DNA from: Pseudoxanthomonas sp.
GTDB lineage: Bacteria > Pseudomonadota > Gammaproteobacteria > Xanthomonadales > Xanthomonadaceae
NCBI RefSeq assembly: GCF_035999195.1
Contig: NZ_DASYGY010000007.1
Span: 124,001 to 188,000 of the forward strand
Length of the DNA: 64,000 nucleotides
Direction of reading: 5' to 3'
Position 1 is the stretch's first letter. Each line of letters begins with the position of its first letter. Below, one piece after another: positions 35,512-44,675 of this stretch. The notes under the pieces are model-generated. The model saw nothing but the letters and a program-made list of their open reading frames with translations. It was not told the DNA's origin and ran no database searches. Made by a program: the position numbers and the translations under genes.

Positions 35512-37152
35512 TTGCGTCCCTTGCTGCTCGCCACCGTCCTGACCCTGGCCCTCGCGGCGCCGCTGGCGGCGTCTCAGGAGAGCCGCCTGCCCGACATCGG
35601 CTCCTCCGCGGGCGAGCTACTGACGCCGGCGCGGCAGGCCCAGTACGGCGGGATGATGCTGCGCGAACTGCGCAACTACGGCTACCTGCTCGAGGACCCG
35701 CTGGTCACCGACTGGCTGCAGGGCGTCGGCGGCCGGCTCGGCGCGGACAGCGACAACCCGCAGCAGTCCTACACCTTCTTCATGATGCGCGACCGGCAGA
35801 TCAACGCCTTCGCCACGCTGGGCGGCTACATCGGCATGAACGCCGGCCTGGTGCTGACGGCCGACCGCGAGGACGAAGTAGCCGCGGTGCTCTCGCACGA
35901 AATCGCCCACGTCACCCAGCAACACGTCCTGCGCGGAGTGGAGCGCGCCCAGCGCGACCAGGTACCGATCCTGCTCGGCATGCTGGGCGCCATCGTGCTG
36001 GCGCAGGCGGCGGGCGGCAGTTCCAGCGGCGACGCCTCGCAGGCGGCCATCGCCAGCGCGATGGGCCTGATGCAGCAGCGCCAGATCGACTACACCCGCT
36101 CCAACGAATCCGAAGCCGACCGGGTCGGTATCCGCACCCTGTCCCGCGCCGGCTACGACATCGACGCGATGGCCGGTTTCTTCGCCAAGTTGCAGCAGGC
36201 GACCCGGGTGGCGCGCGGCAGCGGTCGCGAACAGGTGCCGGACTACCTGCAGACCCACCCGGTCACCACCACCCGCATCAGCGAGGCGCGACAGCGCGCC
36301 GACCAGCTGCGCGGCAGCCAGGTCACGGCCGTCACCAGCGTGCCCGGCGGAGAGCGGGTCGAGCGTTTCGACCGCAATGCGGTAACCCTGCCGGAAACCC
36401 GCAGCGACAACCCGCTGCTGCCGATCCCCGTGACCCTGCCCTCGCAGACCTTCCGCCAGGGCGACAGCGGCCAGTTCGACTGGGCCCGCGAACGCCTGCG
36501 GGCGCTCAGCGCGAGCACCCCGTCGGCCGCCGTCCGCGAGTACGAGACCCTGCGTCGGCAGGCCGGCAAGCCCTTGAGCGGACCGGAGCGCTACGGCCTG
36601 GCCGTGGCGCATCTGCAGGGCGGCGATACCCGCACCGCGCTGGCCGAACTGCAGCGGCTGGCCGACGAGCACCCCGACAACCTGTGGCTGTCCCTGACGC
36701 TGGGCGAAGCCGAGTCGCGTACCGGCAATGCCGCGGCGGCCAACCGCCGCTTCGACGCGCTGATGCAGCGCTACCCGCAGAACCGCCCGGTGGCCCTGAC
36801 CTACGCCAAGGTGCTGAACGAACAGGGAGGCCGCGAGGCCGGGCAGCGCGCGCAGGCCATCCTGCGCCCCATGATGGCCCGTGCCGGCGACGATCCGGTG
36901 TTCCAGCAGCACTTCGCCCGGGCCAACGAACTGGCCGGCGACACCGCCCGCGCCGGCGAGGCCTATGCCGAGGCCGCCTACCTGAACGGGCGACCCGAGC
37001 AGGCCCTCATCCAGCTGCAGAATCTCAAGGCCCGGAGCGACCTGGACTTCTACGCCCGCGCCCGGGTCGATGCCCGCATCGCCGCCATCACCCCGGAAGT
37101 GCTGGAACTGCGCCGCCAGGGAATCCGCGACCCGGACGTGGAACGCCGCTGA
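35512..37152 (+). CDS. bepA: M48-family outer-membrane-assembly protease BepA (YfgC)
   Basis: A 546-residue periplasmic metalloprotease/chaperone that helps assemble and remove outer-membrane proteins such as LptD and BamA. A signal peptide covers about residues 1-21. The zinc motif is HEIAH (His129, Glu130, His133), with the third ligand in ESEADRVGIR (about 203). The active-site plug and TPR domain fill the C-terminal half (about 300-520), with repeats of roughly 34 residues (YGLAVAHLQGGDTRTALAEL, LWLSLTLGEAESRTGNA). TTG 35512 is the only start that gives the signal peptide. It is divergent from grxC. Confidence 0.9.
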   Translation: MRPLLLATVLTLALAAPLAASQESRLPDIGSSAGELLTPARQAQYGGMMLRELRNYGYLLEDPLVTDWLQGVGGRLGADSDNPQQSYTFFMMRDRQINAFATLGGYIGMNAGLVLTADREDEVAAVLSHEIAHVTQQHVLRGVERAQRDQVPILLGMLGAIVLAQAAGGSSSGDASQAAIASAMGLMQQRQIDYTRSNESEADRVGIRTLSRAGYDIDAMAGFFAKLQQATRVARGSGREQVPDYLQTHPVTTTRISEARQRADQLRGSQVTAVTSVPGGERVERFDRNAVTLPETRSDNPLLPIPVTLPSQTFRQGDSGQFDWARERLRALSASTPSAAVREYETLRRQAGKPLSGPERYGLAVAHLQGGDTRTALAELQRLADEHPDNLWLSLTLGEAESRTGNAAAANRRFDALMQRYPQNRPVALTYAKVLNEQGGREAGQRAQAILRPMMARAGDDPVFQQHFARANELAGDTARAGEAYAEAAYLNGRPEQALIQLQNLKARSDLDFYARARVDARIAAITPEVLELRRQGIRDPDVERR

Positions 37153-37189
37153 AGCACGGGCGGCACGGCAGCATGACACTCCGGCGGCA

Positions 37190-37207
37190 TGTCATGTAAC
37201 CGTCACA
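37190..37207 (+). promoter_or_regulatory. PHO box upstream of phoB
   Basis: TGTCATGTAACCGTCACA matches the PhoB-binding consensus: two direct repeats of (C)TGTCA-type seven-mers, with the first TGTCAT, four A/T-rich bases, then CGTCACA. It lies 47 bases before the phoB GTG start, so PhoB should activate its own operon under phosphate limitation. Confidence 0.75.
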
Positions 37208-37253
37208 AAATTGTCGTCTACTGCTCCCGTACCCCCTCGCACCCGGATCCTGC

Positions 37254-37943
37254 GTGCAGAAGCACATCCTGATCGTCGACGACGAACCCGCCATCCGCGA
37301 CATGGTGGCGTTCGCCCTCCGCAAGGGCGAATACGAGCCGATCCACGCCGGCGACGCCCGCGAGGCCCAGAACGCCATCGCCGACCGCGTGCCCGACCTG
37401 ATCCTGCTGGACTGGATGCTGCCCGGCACCAGCGGCCTGGAGCTGGCCCGCCGCTGGCGCAAGGACGCCATGACCCGCGACGTACCCATCATCATGCTCA
37501 CCGCCCGCGGCGAGGAGAACGACCGCGTCGGCGGGCTGGAAGCCGGCGTGGACGATTACGTGGTCAAGCCGTTCTCCGCGCGCGAGCTGCTGGCCCGCAT
37601 CCGCGCCGTGATGCGCCGCTCGCGCGACGACGACGAGGACGGCAGCGTGGCGGTCGGCAACCTGCGCATCGACGGCGCCGCCCACCGCGTGTTCGCCGGC
37701 GACACGCCGGTCGCCATCGGCCCCACCGAGTACCGCCTGCTGCACTTCTTCATGACCCACCCCGAGCGCGTCTACTCGCGCACGCAGCTGCTCGACCACG
37801 TGTGGGGCGGCAGCGTCTACGTGGAAGAACGCACCGTCGACGTGCACATCCGCCGCCTGCGCAAGACTCTGGAGCCGCACGGGCTGGAAAACATGGTGCA
37901 GACCGTGCGCGGGTCCGGCTACCGGTTCTCGGCCGCGATGTGA
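37254..37943 (+). CDS. phoB: Phosphate regulon response regulator PhoB
   Basis: A 229-residue OmpR-type response regulator. The receiver has the phosphorylation site Asp53 (LLDWMLPG), acidic pair Asp9-Asp10 and Lys105 (VVKPFSA). The winged-helix DNA-binding domain follows (about 130-229; GPTEYRLLHFFMTHPERVYSRTQLL, YVEERTVDVHIRRLRK). It activates high-affinity phosphate uptake when phosphorylated by PhoR. GTG 37254 is the start. phoR follows after 241 bp of repeats. Confidence 0.95.
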   Translation: MQKHILIVDDEPAIRDMVAFALRKGEYEPIHAGDAREAQNAIADRVPDLILLDWMLPGTSGLELARRWRKDAMTRDVPIIMLTARGEENDRVGGLEAGVDDYVVKPFSARELLARIRAVMRRSRDDDEDGSVAVGNLRIDGAAHRVFAGDTPVAIGPTEYRLLHFFMTHPERVYSRTQLLDHVWGGSVYVEERTVDVHIRRLRKTLEPHGLENMVQTVRGSGYRFSAAM

Positions 37944-37951
37944 GGTTGTCG

Positions 37952-37986
37952 CGGGAATCGGGAATCGGGAATCGGGAATCGGGAAT
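37952..37986 (+). repeat. Five tandem 7-bp repeats (CGGGAAT)
   Basis: CGGGAAT is repeated exactly five times in the phoB-phoR gap, 9 bases after the phoB stop. Perfect short tandem copies are prone to slippage. They abut a second, dispersed-type repeat at 38013-38121. Confidence 0.85.
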
Positions 37987-38012
37987 CAGTGAAAGAGCGT
38001 ACCGCCCTTGCC

Positions 38013-38121
38013 CGTCATCCCGGCGCACGCCGGGATCCACCTTGATCTGCCGTTGCCCGCCTGGCGCCGACGCGACGGCCAATACCGCCCGACAGGGCTC
38101 CCGGCACGCAGCGGGATGACG
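38013..38121. repeat. Dispersed repeat with 9-bp terminal inverted repeats
   Basis: The element begins CGTCATCCC (38013-38021) and ends GGGATGACG (38113-38121), exact inverted ends around 109 bp. An internal stem CCCGGCG-CAC-GCCGGG is next to the left end. Small elements with CGTCATCCC-type ends are scattered through many xanthomonad and neisserial genomes. It sits inside the phoB-phoR operon. Confidence 0.7.
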
Positions 38122-38184
38122 GAAACGCAGTCGCGCCCCCTGCCCCATCCCCTGCTGTCATACACATCTGCCTACAATCGGTCC

Positions 38185-39525
38185 ATGCCCCACGACATCC
38201 GTTCCGCGTGGTTCAAGACGCTCGGCCAGCTGGTACTGGTCCTGGCGCTCGCGGTCGTGGTCGGCCTGCTGCTCGGCCAGGTCTGGCCGGTGGTCACCCT
38301 CGCCGCCCTCGGCGTGGTGGCCTGGCACTACTGGCGGCTGCGCAAGGTGCTGCTGCGCCTGACCGCGCGGCAGCGGCTGGCGCCGGCACAGGGCAAGGGC
38401 GTCTGGAACGAACTGGACCGCCTGCTGTTCCGCGGCCAGGCCGAGATGCGCACCCGCAAGCGTCGCCTGCTCGACATGCTGCGCGCCTACCGCGCGGCCG
38501 CCGCCGCGCTGCCCGATGCGGTGGTGGTGGTCGAGCGCAACAGCCAGCGCGTGCAGTGGTTCAACAAGGCCGCGACCAGCCTGCTGGGCCTGCAGTACCC
38601 CACCGACATCGGCGCGCCCGTCGGCGACCGCCTGCAGCCCTTGCCGATGTCGCACTGGCTGGCCGCCGGCCGCAATGCCGAACCGATGCTCGACGCCGCC
38701 TCGCCGGTCGATCCGGACCTGCGCCTCAACCTCCGCCTGATCCCCTACTCCGACGAGTACTGGCTGCTGGTGGCGCGCGACGTCAGCAAGATGCTGCGGC
38801 TCGAACAGATGCGCCGCGACTTCGTCGCCAACGTGTCGCACGAACTGCGCACGCCACTGACCGTCGTGCATGGTTACCTGGACATGCTGGAACCGGCCGA
38901 ACACCCGGACTGGGCACCGATGCTCGGCGAGATGCAGAAGCAGTCCCAGCGCATGACCCAGCTGGTGGAAGACCTGCTGACCCTGTCGCGGCTGGAAGCG
39001 CAGGACAGCCTGCCCGATGAGAACGTGGCCATGGCGCCGATGCTGGCCACGCTGCGCCGCGAGGCCGAAGCGCTGAGCCAGCGCCGCCACACCATCGTGA
39101 TCCAGGACGAGGCCAACCTGGACCTGTCCGGCTCCAACAAGGAACTGCACAGCGCCTTCTCCAACCTGGTCAGCAATGCCGTGCGCTACACGCCGGTCGG
39201 CGGCACCATCACCGTGCGCTTCGCGCGCGAGGGCGACGGCGCCGTGCTCAGCGTGCGCGATACCGGCTACGGCATCCCGGCCTCGCACCTGCCGCGCATC
39301 ACCGAGCGCTTCTACCGCGTCTCCACCAGCCGCTCGCGCGAAAGCGGCGGCACCGGCCTGGGCCTGTCGATCGTCAAGCACGTGCTGAACCTGCACCAGG
39401 CCCGGCTCGAGATCGAGAGCGAAGTCGGCCAGGGCAGCGTGTTCTCCATCCACTTCGGCGCCGATCGCGTGGAGCCCCGCCTCGACGCCTTCAGCCCCCT
39501 CACCACGGACCGCCAGACCGCATGA
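38185..39525 (+). CDS. phoR: Phosphate regulon sensor histidine kinase PhoR
   Basis: A 446-residue membrane kinase. Two hydrophobic segments at about 13-50 anchor it, a PAS-like sensing domain follows (about 95-200; LPDAVVVVERNSQRVQWFNKAA), and the dimerisation domain holds the phospho-accepting His near 219 (FVANVSHELRTPLTV). The ATPase has N (LVSNAVRYTP), G1 (RDTGYGIP) and G2 (GGTGLGLSIVKHV) boxes. It controls PhoB in response to phosphate, usually with the Pst/PhoU complex, which is not in this window. Its stop overlaps the ppk start (ATGA). Confidence 0.94.
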   Translation: MPHDIRSAWFKTLGQLVLVLALAVVVGLLLGQVWPVVTLAALGVVAWHYWRLRKVLLRLTARQRLAPAQGKGVWNELDRLLFRGQAEMRTRKRRLLDMLRAYRAAAAALPDAVVVVERNSQRVQWFNKAATSLLGLQYPTDIGAPVGDRLQPLPMSHWLAAGRNAEPMLDAASPVDPDLRLNLRLIPYSDEYWLLVARDVSKMLRLEQMRRDFVANVSHELRTPLTVVHGYLDMLEPAEHPDWAPMLGEMQKQSQRMTQLVEDLLTLSRLEAQDSLPDENVAMAPMLATLRREAEALSQRRHTIVIQDEANLDLSGSNKELHSAFSNLVSNAVRYTPVGGTITVRFAREGDGAVLSVRDTGYGIPASHLPRITERFYRVSTSRSRESGGTGLGLSIVKHVLNLHQARLEIESEVGQGSVFSIHFGADRVEPRLDAFSPLTTDRQTA

Positions 39526-41606
39526 ACGCCGCCCTGGACACCACGCCCCTTCCCGCCGGCGAAGACGCGCTGCGGGACCCGGCGCTCTACCTGAACCGTG
39601 AACTCTCGCAACTGGATTTCAACTTCCGCGTGCTGGCGCAGGCGCAGGATCCGTCGGTGCCGCTGCTGGAGCGCCTGCGCTTCCTCTGCATCTCGTGCAC
39701 CAACCTGGACGAGTTCTTCGAGATCCGCGCCGCCACCGTGCGGCATGCGCTCGACTTCGGCCTGCCGCCGGGCGCCGACGGCATGAGCCCGGCCACGGTA
39801 CTCAACAAGATCCACGACCGCGCCGCCGAGCTGGTCGATGCGCAGTACAAGTGCTGGAACGAGGTGCTGCGCCCCGGCCTGGCCGAGGCCGGCGTGCGCG
39901 TGTTCGGACGCGACAGCTGGAATGCGCGGCAGACGCGCTGGCTGCGCGCGTACTTCCGCAACGAGATCATGCCGGTGCTGTCGCCGCTCGGCCTGGACCC
40001 AGCGCATCCGTTCCCGAAGATCCTCAACAAGTCGCTCAACATCGTGGTGGTGCTGAAGGGCAAGGATGCGTTCGGCCGCGCCGGCCATCTCGCCATCGTG
40101 CGCGCGCCACGCTCGCTGCCGCGCATCATCCACCTGCCGCAGCGCGTGTCGGGCGGCGAGAACGATTTCGTCCTGCTGTCGTCCGTGCTGTCGGTGTTCG
40201 TGGACGAGCTGTTCCCCGGCATGGAAGTGAAGGGCTCCTACCAGTTCCGCGTGACCCGCAACTCCGAAGTGGTCGTGGACGAAGAGGAAGTTGAGAACCT
40301 GGCGCTGGCATTGCGCGACGAACTGGTCGGCCGCGGCTATCGCCCTGCCGTGCGGCTGGAGATCGCGCACGACTGCCCCAAGCCCATCGTGCGGCAGTTG
40401 CTGCAGAACTTCGCGCTGCCGGACAACGCCGTGTATCCGATCCACGGCCCGGTCAACCTCAACCGCGTGATCCAGGTGTACGACCTGGTGCAGCGGCCGG
40501 AACTCAAGTACCCGGCGTTCACCCCGCGCCCGCTGCGCGACAGCGAAGCGATCTTCGAGAAGATCGCCGACGACGACGTGCTGCTGCACCACCCGTTCGA
40601 TTCGTTCGGCGCCGTGCTGGACCTGATCAAGCAGGCCGCGGTGGACCCTGATGTGCTGGCCATCAAGCAGACGCTCTACCGCACGGGCAAGGACTCGGCC
40701 ATCGTCGACGCGCTGGTACAGGCCGCGCGCAACGGCAAGGACGTCACCGTGGTGGTGGAGCTGCGCGCGCGCTTCGACGAGGACGCCAACCTGGGCGTGG
40801 CCGACAAGCTGCAGGAAGCCGGCGCCCAGGTCGTCTACGGCGTGGTGGGCTACAAGACCCACGCCAAGATGCTGCTGATCGTGCGCCGCGAAGGCCGCAA
40901 GCTGCGGCGTTACGTGCACCTGGGTACCGGCAACTACCACAGCGGCACCGCGCGCGCGTACACCGACATCGGCCTGCTCACCGCCGACCCCGACATCGGC
41001 AGCGACGTCCACCTGCTGTTCCAGCAGCTCTCGGGGCTGGCGCCCACGACCAAGCTGAAGCGGCTGCTGCAGTCGCCCTTCACGCTGCATCCGGGACTGA
41101 TCAAGAAGATCGAACGCGAGGCCAGACTGGCGCGGGCGGGCAAGCCGGCGCGCATCATCGCCAAGATCAACGCCATCAACGAGCCGCGCATCATCCGCGC
41201 ACTGTATGCGGCCTCGCAGGCGGGCGTGCGGATCGACCTGATCGTCCGCGGCGCCTGTGCGCTGCGTCCCAGCGTACCGGGCATTTCCGACAACATCCGG
41301 GTGCGCTCCATCGTCGGGCGCTTCCTCGAACACAGCCGTCTCTACTGGTTCGGCAACGACGGCGCGCCGGAACTGTACTGCGCCAGCGCCGACTGGCTGG
41401 AACGCAACCTGCTGCACCGCGTGGAGACCTGTTTTCCGATCCTCGACAAGGACCTGGCGGCGCGTGTGTTCAAGGAAGGGCTGCAGAACTATCTGGACGA
41501 CAACTGCAACGCCTGGGAACTGCAGGCCGACGGCAGTTACGTGAAGCTGGCGCCCGGCGACGAGGCGCCGCATTCGGCGCAGGGCCTGCTGCTGGCCAAG
41601 GTGTGA
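39522..41606 (+). CDS. ppk: Polyphosphate kinase 1
   Basis: A 694-residue enzyme of full PPK1 length that makes inorganic polyphosphate from ATP. The start LYLNRELSQLDFNFRVLAQA and the ISCTNLDEFFEIRAATVR stretch are family hallmarks. YKTHAKMLLIVRRE contains the phosphorylated His of the HKD motif, with the second His in VHLGTGNYHSGTARAYTD. Binding residues continue in RIIAKINAINEPRIIRALY. It overlaps phoR by 4 bp, so polyphosphate synthesis is coupled to the phosphate regulon here. Confidence 0.96.
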   Translation: MNAALDTTPLPAGEDALRDPALYLNRELSQLDFNFRVLAQAQDPSVPLLERLRFLCISCTNLDEFFEIRAATVRHALDFGLPPGADGMSPATVLNKIHDRAAELVDAQYKCWNEVLRPGLAEAGVRVFGRDSWNARQTRWLRAYFRNEIMPVLSPLGLDPAHPFPKILNKSLNIVVVLKGKDAFGRAGHLAIVRAPRSLPRIIHLPQRVSGGENDFVLLSSVLSVFVDELFPGMEVKGSYQFRVTRNSEVVVDEEEVENLALALRDELVGRGYRPAVRLEIAHDCPKPIVRQLLQNFALPDNAVYPIHGPVNLNRVIQVYDLVQRPELKYPAFTPRPLRDSEAIFEKIADDDVLLHHPFDSFGAVLDLIKQAAVDPDVLAIKQTLYRTGKDSAIVDALVQAARNGKDVTVVVELRARFDEDANLGVADKLQEAGAQVVYGVVGYKTHAKMLLIVRREGRKLRRYVHLGTGNYHSGTARAYTDIGLLTADPDIGSDVHLLFQQLSGLAPTTKLKRLLQSPFTLHPGLIKKIEREARLARAGKPARIIAKINAINEPRIIRALYAASQAGVRIDLIVRGACALRPSVPGISDNIRVRSIVGRFLEHSRLYWFGNDGAPELYCASADWLERNLLHRVETCFPILDKDLAARVFKEGLQNYLDDNCNAWELQADGSYVKLAPGDEAPHSAQGLLLAKV

Positions 41607-41632
41607 TGCGACGACGCCTCGCGTCGTCGCAT
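41606..41632. terminator. Stem-loop after ppk
   Basis: ATGCGACGACGC-CTC-GCGTCGTCGCAT forms a 12-bp perfect stem with a 3-base loop, starting at the last base of the ppk stop codon. It lacks a T-run, so it may slow decay or partly terminate between ppk and ppx. Confidence 0.6.
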
Positions 41633-41669
41633 GGCAGCAATGCGTGTCGCCATTGGCTAAACTGACCGC

Positions 41670-43199
41670 ATGGCGCCCATGACCTCCCCCACCTCCCCGC
41701 CGCTCAAGGACGGGGACCTGCTGGCCGCGATCGACCTGGGCTCCAACAGCTTCCACATGGTGGTCGCGCGCTCGCTGCTCGGGCAGCTGCGCGTGGTCGA
41801 CCGCCTGCGCGAAACCGTGCGCATGGCCGACGGCCTGGACAACAAGGGCGGCCTGTCCTCCGCCGCCCGCCAGCGCGCGCTCGACTGCCTGTCGCGGTTC
41901 GGCCAGCGCATCCGCGACATTCCCGCCACGCGCGTCCGTGCGCTGGCCACCAACACCGTGCGCCAGCTGCGCGACCCCCAGGAGTTCCTGGTCGCCGCCG
42001 AAGCCGCGCTCGGCAAGCCCATCGAAGTGGTCTCCGGCCGCGAGGAAGCGCGCCTGATCTACCTGGGCGTGGCGCATGCGCAACCGCCCAAGACCGGGCA
42101 GCGGCGGCTGGTCATCGACATCGGCGGCGGCTCGACCGAATTCATCATCGGCCGCGGCTTCGAGACCCTGGAACGCGAAAGCCTGCAGGCGGGCTGCATC
42201 GCCAGCACGCGCCGGTTCTTTCCCGGCGGCAAGCTGTCGCGCAAGCGCTGGAAGGAAGCGCTCACCGAGATCGGCGCCGAGTTCCAGCAGTTCGCCGGCC
42301 TGTACCGCAACCTGGGCTGGCAGGAAGCGATCGGCTCGTCCGGCACCAACAAGGCCATCGGCGAGATCTGCGCGGCGATGAAGTTGACCAAGGGCGCGGT
42401 GACCGCCGAGGCACTGCCGCAGGTGCGCGAGAAGCTGCTGCAGGCCGACCGCATCGAGGACATCGACCTGCCCGGCCTGTCCGGCGACCGGCGCCCGATC
42501 ATCGCCGGCGGCGTGCTGGTGCTGGAAGCCGCCTTCGAGGCGCTAGGCCTGCAGCGTCTGATGGTCAGCAAGGCGGCCATGCGGGAAGGCATCCTGTTCG
42601 ACATGCTGGGCCGCGGCAGCGACAACGATCCGCGCGACCTGTCCACCGCTGCGCTGATGCAGCGCTACGGTATCGACGAATTCCAGGCCGCACGCGTGGA
42701 AGCCACGGTCATGCGCCTGTTCGAGCAGGTCGAGGGCGCCTGGGGCCTCAACGACGACGACGCCCGCATGCTCGGCTGGGCTGCGCGCCTGCACGAGATC
42801 GGCCTGGCCATCGCGCACAGCCAGTATCACGTGCACGGCGCCTACCTGCTGGAGCATTCGGACATCGAAGGCTTCTCGCGGCAGGAACAGCAGGTGCTCT
42901 CGGCGCTGGTGCGCACGCACCGGCGCGGCGTGCCGAAAACCGCGTTCGATGCCCTGCCCGACCGCCTGCTGCTGAGCGCCAAGCGCAAGGCCGCGCTGCT
43001 GCGGCTGGCCGTGCTGCTGCATCGCTCCCACGACGCCGAGGCCATTCCGCGCCTGGATGCGACCGCCAGCGGCGACCGCCTGGACCTGGTGGTCAGCAAG
43101 AAGTGGATCGACTCGCGCCCCCTGCTCCGCTCCGACCTGGTCGGCGAACCCGAGGACATGCAGGGACTGGGCGTCGCGTTCAAGCCGTTCGTGGCCTAG
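41670..43199 (+). CDS. ppx: Exopolyphosphatase (Ppx/GppA family)
   Basis: A 509-residue enzyme that removes phosphate from the ends of polyphosphate chains. The ASKHA fold is shown by AAIDLGSNSFHMVVARSLLGQL (about 18-39), SGREEARLIYLGVAHA with the catalytic Glu, LVIDIGGGSTEFIIGRG and AIGSSGTNKAIGEI. The C-terminal HD-like helical domain is complete (RLHEIGLAIAHSQYHVHGAYLLEHSDIEGFSRQEQ). The start is ATG 41670 or ATG 41679. It opposes ppk next door, as in many proteobacteria. Confidence 0.94.
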   Translation: MAPMTSPTSPPLKDGDLLAAIDLGSNSFHMVVARSLLGQLRVVDRLRETVRMADGLDNKGGLSSAARQRALDCLSRFGQRIRDIPATRVRALATNTVRQLRDPQEFLVAAEAALGKPIEVVSGREEARLIYLGVAHAQPPKTGQRRLVIDIGGGSTEFIIGRGFETLERESLQAGCIASTRRFFPGGKLSRKRWKEALTEIGAEFQQFAGLYRNLGWQEAIGSSGTNKAIGEICAAMKLTKGAVTAEALPQVREKLLQADRIEDIDLPGLSGDRRPIIAGGVLVLEAAFEALGLQRLMVSKAAMREGILFDMLGRGSDNDPRDLSTAALMQRYGIDEFQAARVEATVMRLFEQVEGAWGLNDDDARMLGWAARLHEIGLAIAHSQYHVHGAYLLEHSDIEGFSRQEQQVLSALVRTHRRGVPKTAFDALPDRLLLSAKRKAALLRLAVLLHRSHDAEAIPRLDATASGDRLDLVVSKKWIDSRPLLRSDLVGEPEDMQGLGVAFKPFVA

Positions 43200-43367
43200 C
43201 ACGTCGACTCCGCCCGTCAATTGTGACTTGAGGTTACACTCGCAGCCGCCCCGGCTCTGCGGCGTGGTCACCCCCTTCGCCCCATGCCACCTCCCCTCCG
43301 TGCCTGCGGTGGGGGCAGAACCCGACGGCTGACTATTCGTCGCGTACCTGCCTTCAGGAGGAAGCCC

Positions 43368-44624
43368 GTGATCGACAGTAGGCATCCCGCCGATGCATTG
43401 ACCGAGGCCTGGCTGGAGGGTGGCCCCGGTGCCACGGCCATCGCGCGCAACGTGGACCGTCTGCTCGAGGCCGTGCGCCGCCACCTCGACATGGACGTGG
43501 CCTTCGTCAGCGAATTCCACGGCAGCCATCGCGTCTTCCGGCACGTCGCCACCCGTCTCGACCGCGCCCCGATCCGCCCCGGCGATTCCAGCCCGCTCGA
43601 CGAGGGCTATTGCATGCGCGTGGTCGAGGGCAGCATTCCGCAGCTGATTCCCGATACCGCCGCCATTCCCGTGCTGGAGCGCATCGCGGAGACCCAGGCC
43701 GTGCCGATCGGCTCGCATCTCAGCGTGCCCATCCAGCTGCGCGATGGCCGTATCTACGGCACGTTCTGCTGCTTCAGCCTGGCCTCCAACCTCTCGCTGG
43801 GCCAGCGCGACCTGCACATGATGCGTGCCTTCGCCGATCTGCTGGCCTACCAGATCGACGGCGACCTCGACGCGGTGCACGAGCACGAGGAGAAGGTCGC
43901 CCGCATCACCTCGGTGCTGGAACTCGGCCAGCCGCACATGGTGTACCAGCCGATCTACCGCAGCAGCGAACGCCGCATCATCGGGGTGGAGTGCCTGTCG
44001 CGCTTCGACCTGGAACCGCGCCGCACGCCGGATGTCTGGTTCGCCGAGGCCCGCGAGATCGGCCTTGGCGTGCGGCTCGAGCTCAATGCCATCCTGTCGG
44101 CACTGGACGGACTGCGCGGCGTGACGGGCGACTTCTACGTCGCATTGAACGTGTCGCCGCAGACGATCGTCATCGGCGGCATCGACGGCTACATCGACGA
44201 TCTGGATCCGCGCCGCGTGGTGCTGGAGATCACCGAGCACTCGCTGGTCGACGATTACGGTCTGCTCAACGAGCGGCTGGTGCCACTGCGCGAGGCGGGT
44301 GTCCGCATCGCGGTGGACGACGCCGGTGCGGGGTACGCCAGCATGCGCCATGTGCTGGCCATCCATCCGGACATCATCAAGCTCGACCTCAGCCTCACCC
44401 GCGGCATCGACAGCGATTCGCCGCGCCGCGCGCTGGCGGCCGCGCTGATCGAGTTCGCCCGGCAGACCCAGTCGCATGTGGTGGCCGAGGGCGTGGAGAC
44501 GGCCTCCGAACTGGCGGCGTTGCAGGCGCTCGGCGTGGACGATGTGCAGGGTTACCACCTCGCGCGCCCGCTCGAGGCCGCGGTGCTGGCGCAGGTGCTG
44601 CGCGACGAGCGTTCACGCACCTAA
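43368..44624 (+). CDS. GAF-EAL domain protein (c-di-GMP phosphodiesterase-like)
   Basis: A 418-residue cytosolic protein with an N-terminal GAF domain (about 20-165) and a C-terminal EAL domain (about 185-415). The EAL domain has ECLSRF where EALLR is usual, keeping the metal-binding Glu, then VALNVSPQT, LEITEHSLVDDY, VDDAGAGYASMRH (DDFGTGYSS variant) and DIIKLDLS, with a late AEGVETASEL. All main metal and base residues (Glu, Asn, Glu, Asp-Asp, Lys, Glu) seem to be kept, so c-di-GMP hydrolysis is possible. The AGGAGG and GTG at 43368 decide the start, since an upstream frame lacks a ribosome-binding site. It lies 168 bp after ppx. Confidence 0.87.
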   Translation: MIDSRHPADALTEAWLEGGPGATAIARNVDRLLEAVRRHLDMDVAFVSEFHGSHRVFRHVATRLDRAPIRPGDSSPLDEGYCMRVVEGSIPQLIPDTAAIPVLERIAETQAVPIGSHLSVPIQLRDGRIYGTFCCFSLASNLSLGQRDLHMMRAFADLLAYQIDGDLDAVHEHEEKVARITSVLELGQPHMVYQPIYRSSERRIIGVECLSRFDLEPRRTPDVWFAEAREIGLGVRLELNAILSALDGLRGVTGDFYVALNVSPQTIVIGGIDGYIDDLDPRRVVLEITEHSLVDDYGLLNERLVPLREAGVRIAVDDAGAGYASMRHVLAIHPDIIKLDLSLTRGIDSDSPRRALAAALIEFARQTQSHVVAEGVETASELAALQALGVDDVQGYHLARPLEAAVLAQVLRDERSRT

Positions 44625-44675
44625 TGCGCGCCGTGGCTCTGGCATGATGCGTGCGTCGTCCGTTCCGAGCCTCCC

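Noticed and set aside
37952..37986. CRISPR-like array
   Set aside because: The units are 7 bp with no spacers. It is a simple tandem repeat.
43200..43367. Riboswitch (for example c-di-GMP) before the GAF-EAL gene
   Set aside because: There is a leader of about 140 bases with some pairing, but I could not find the conserved core of any known riboswitch class.
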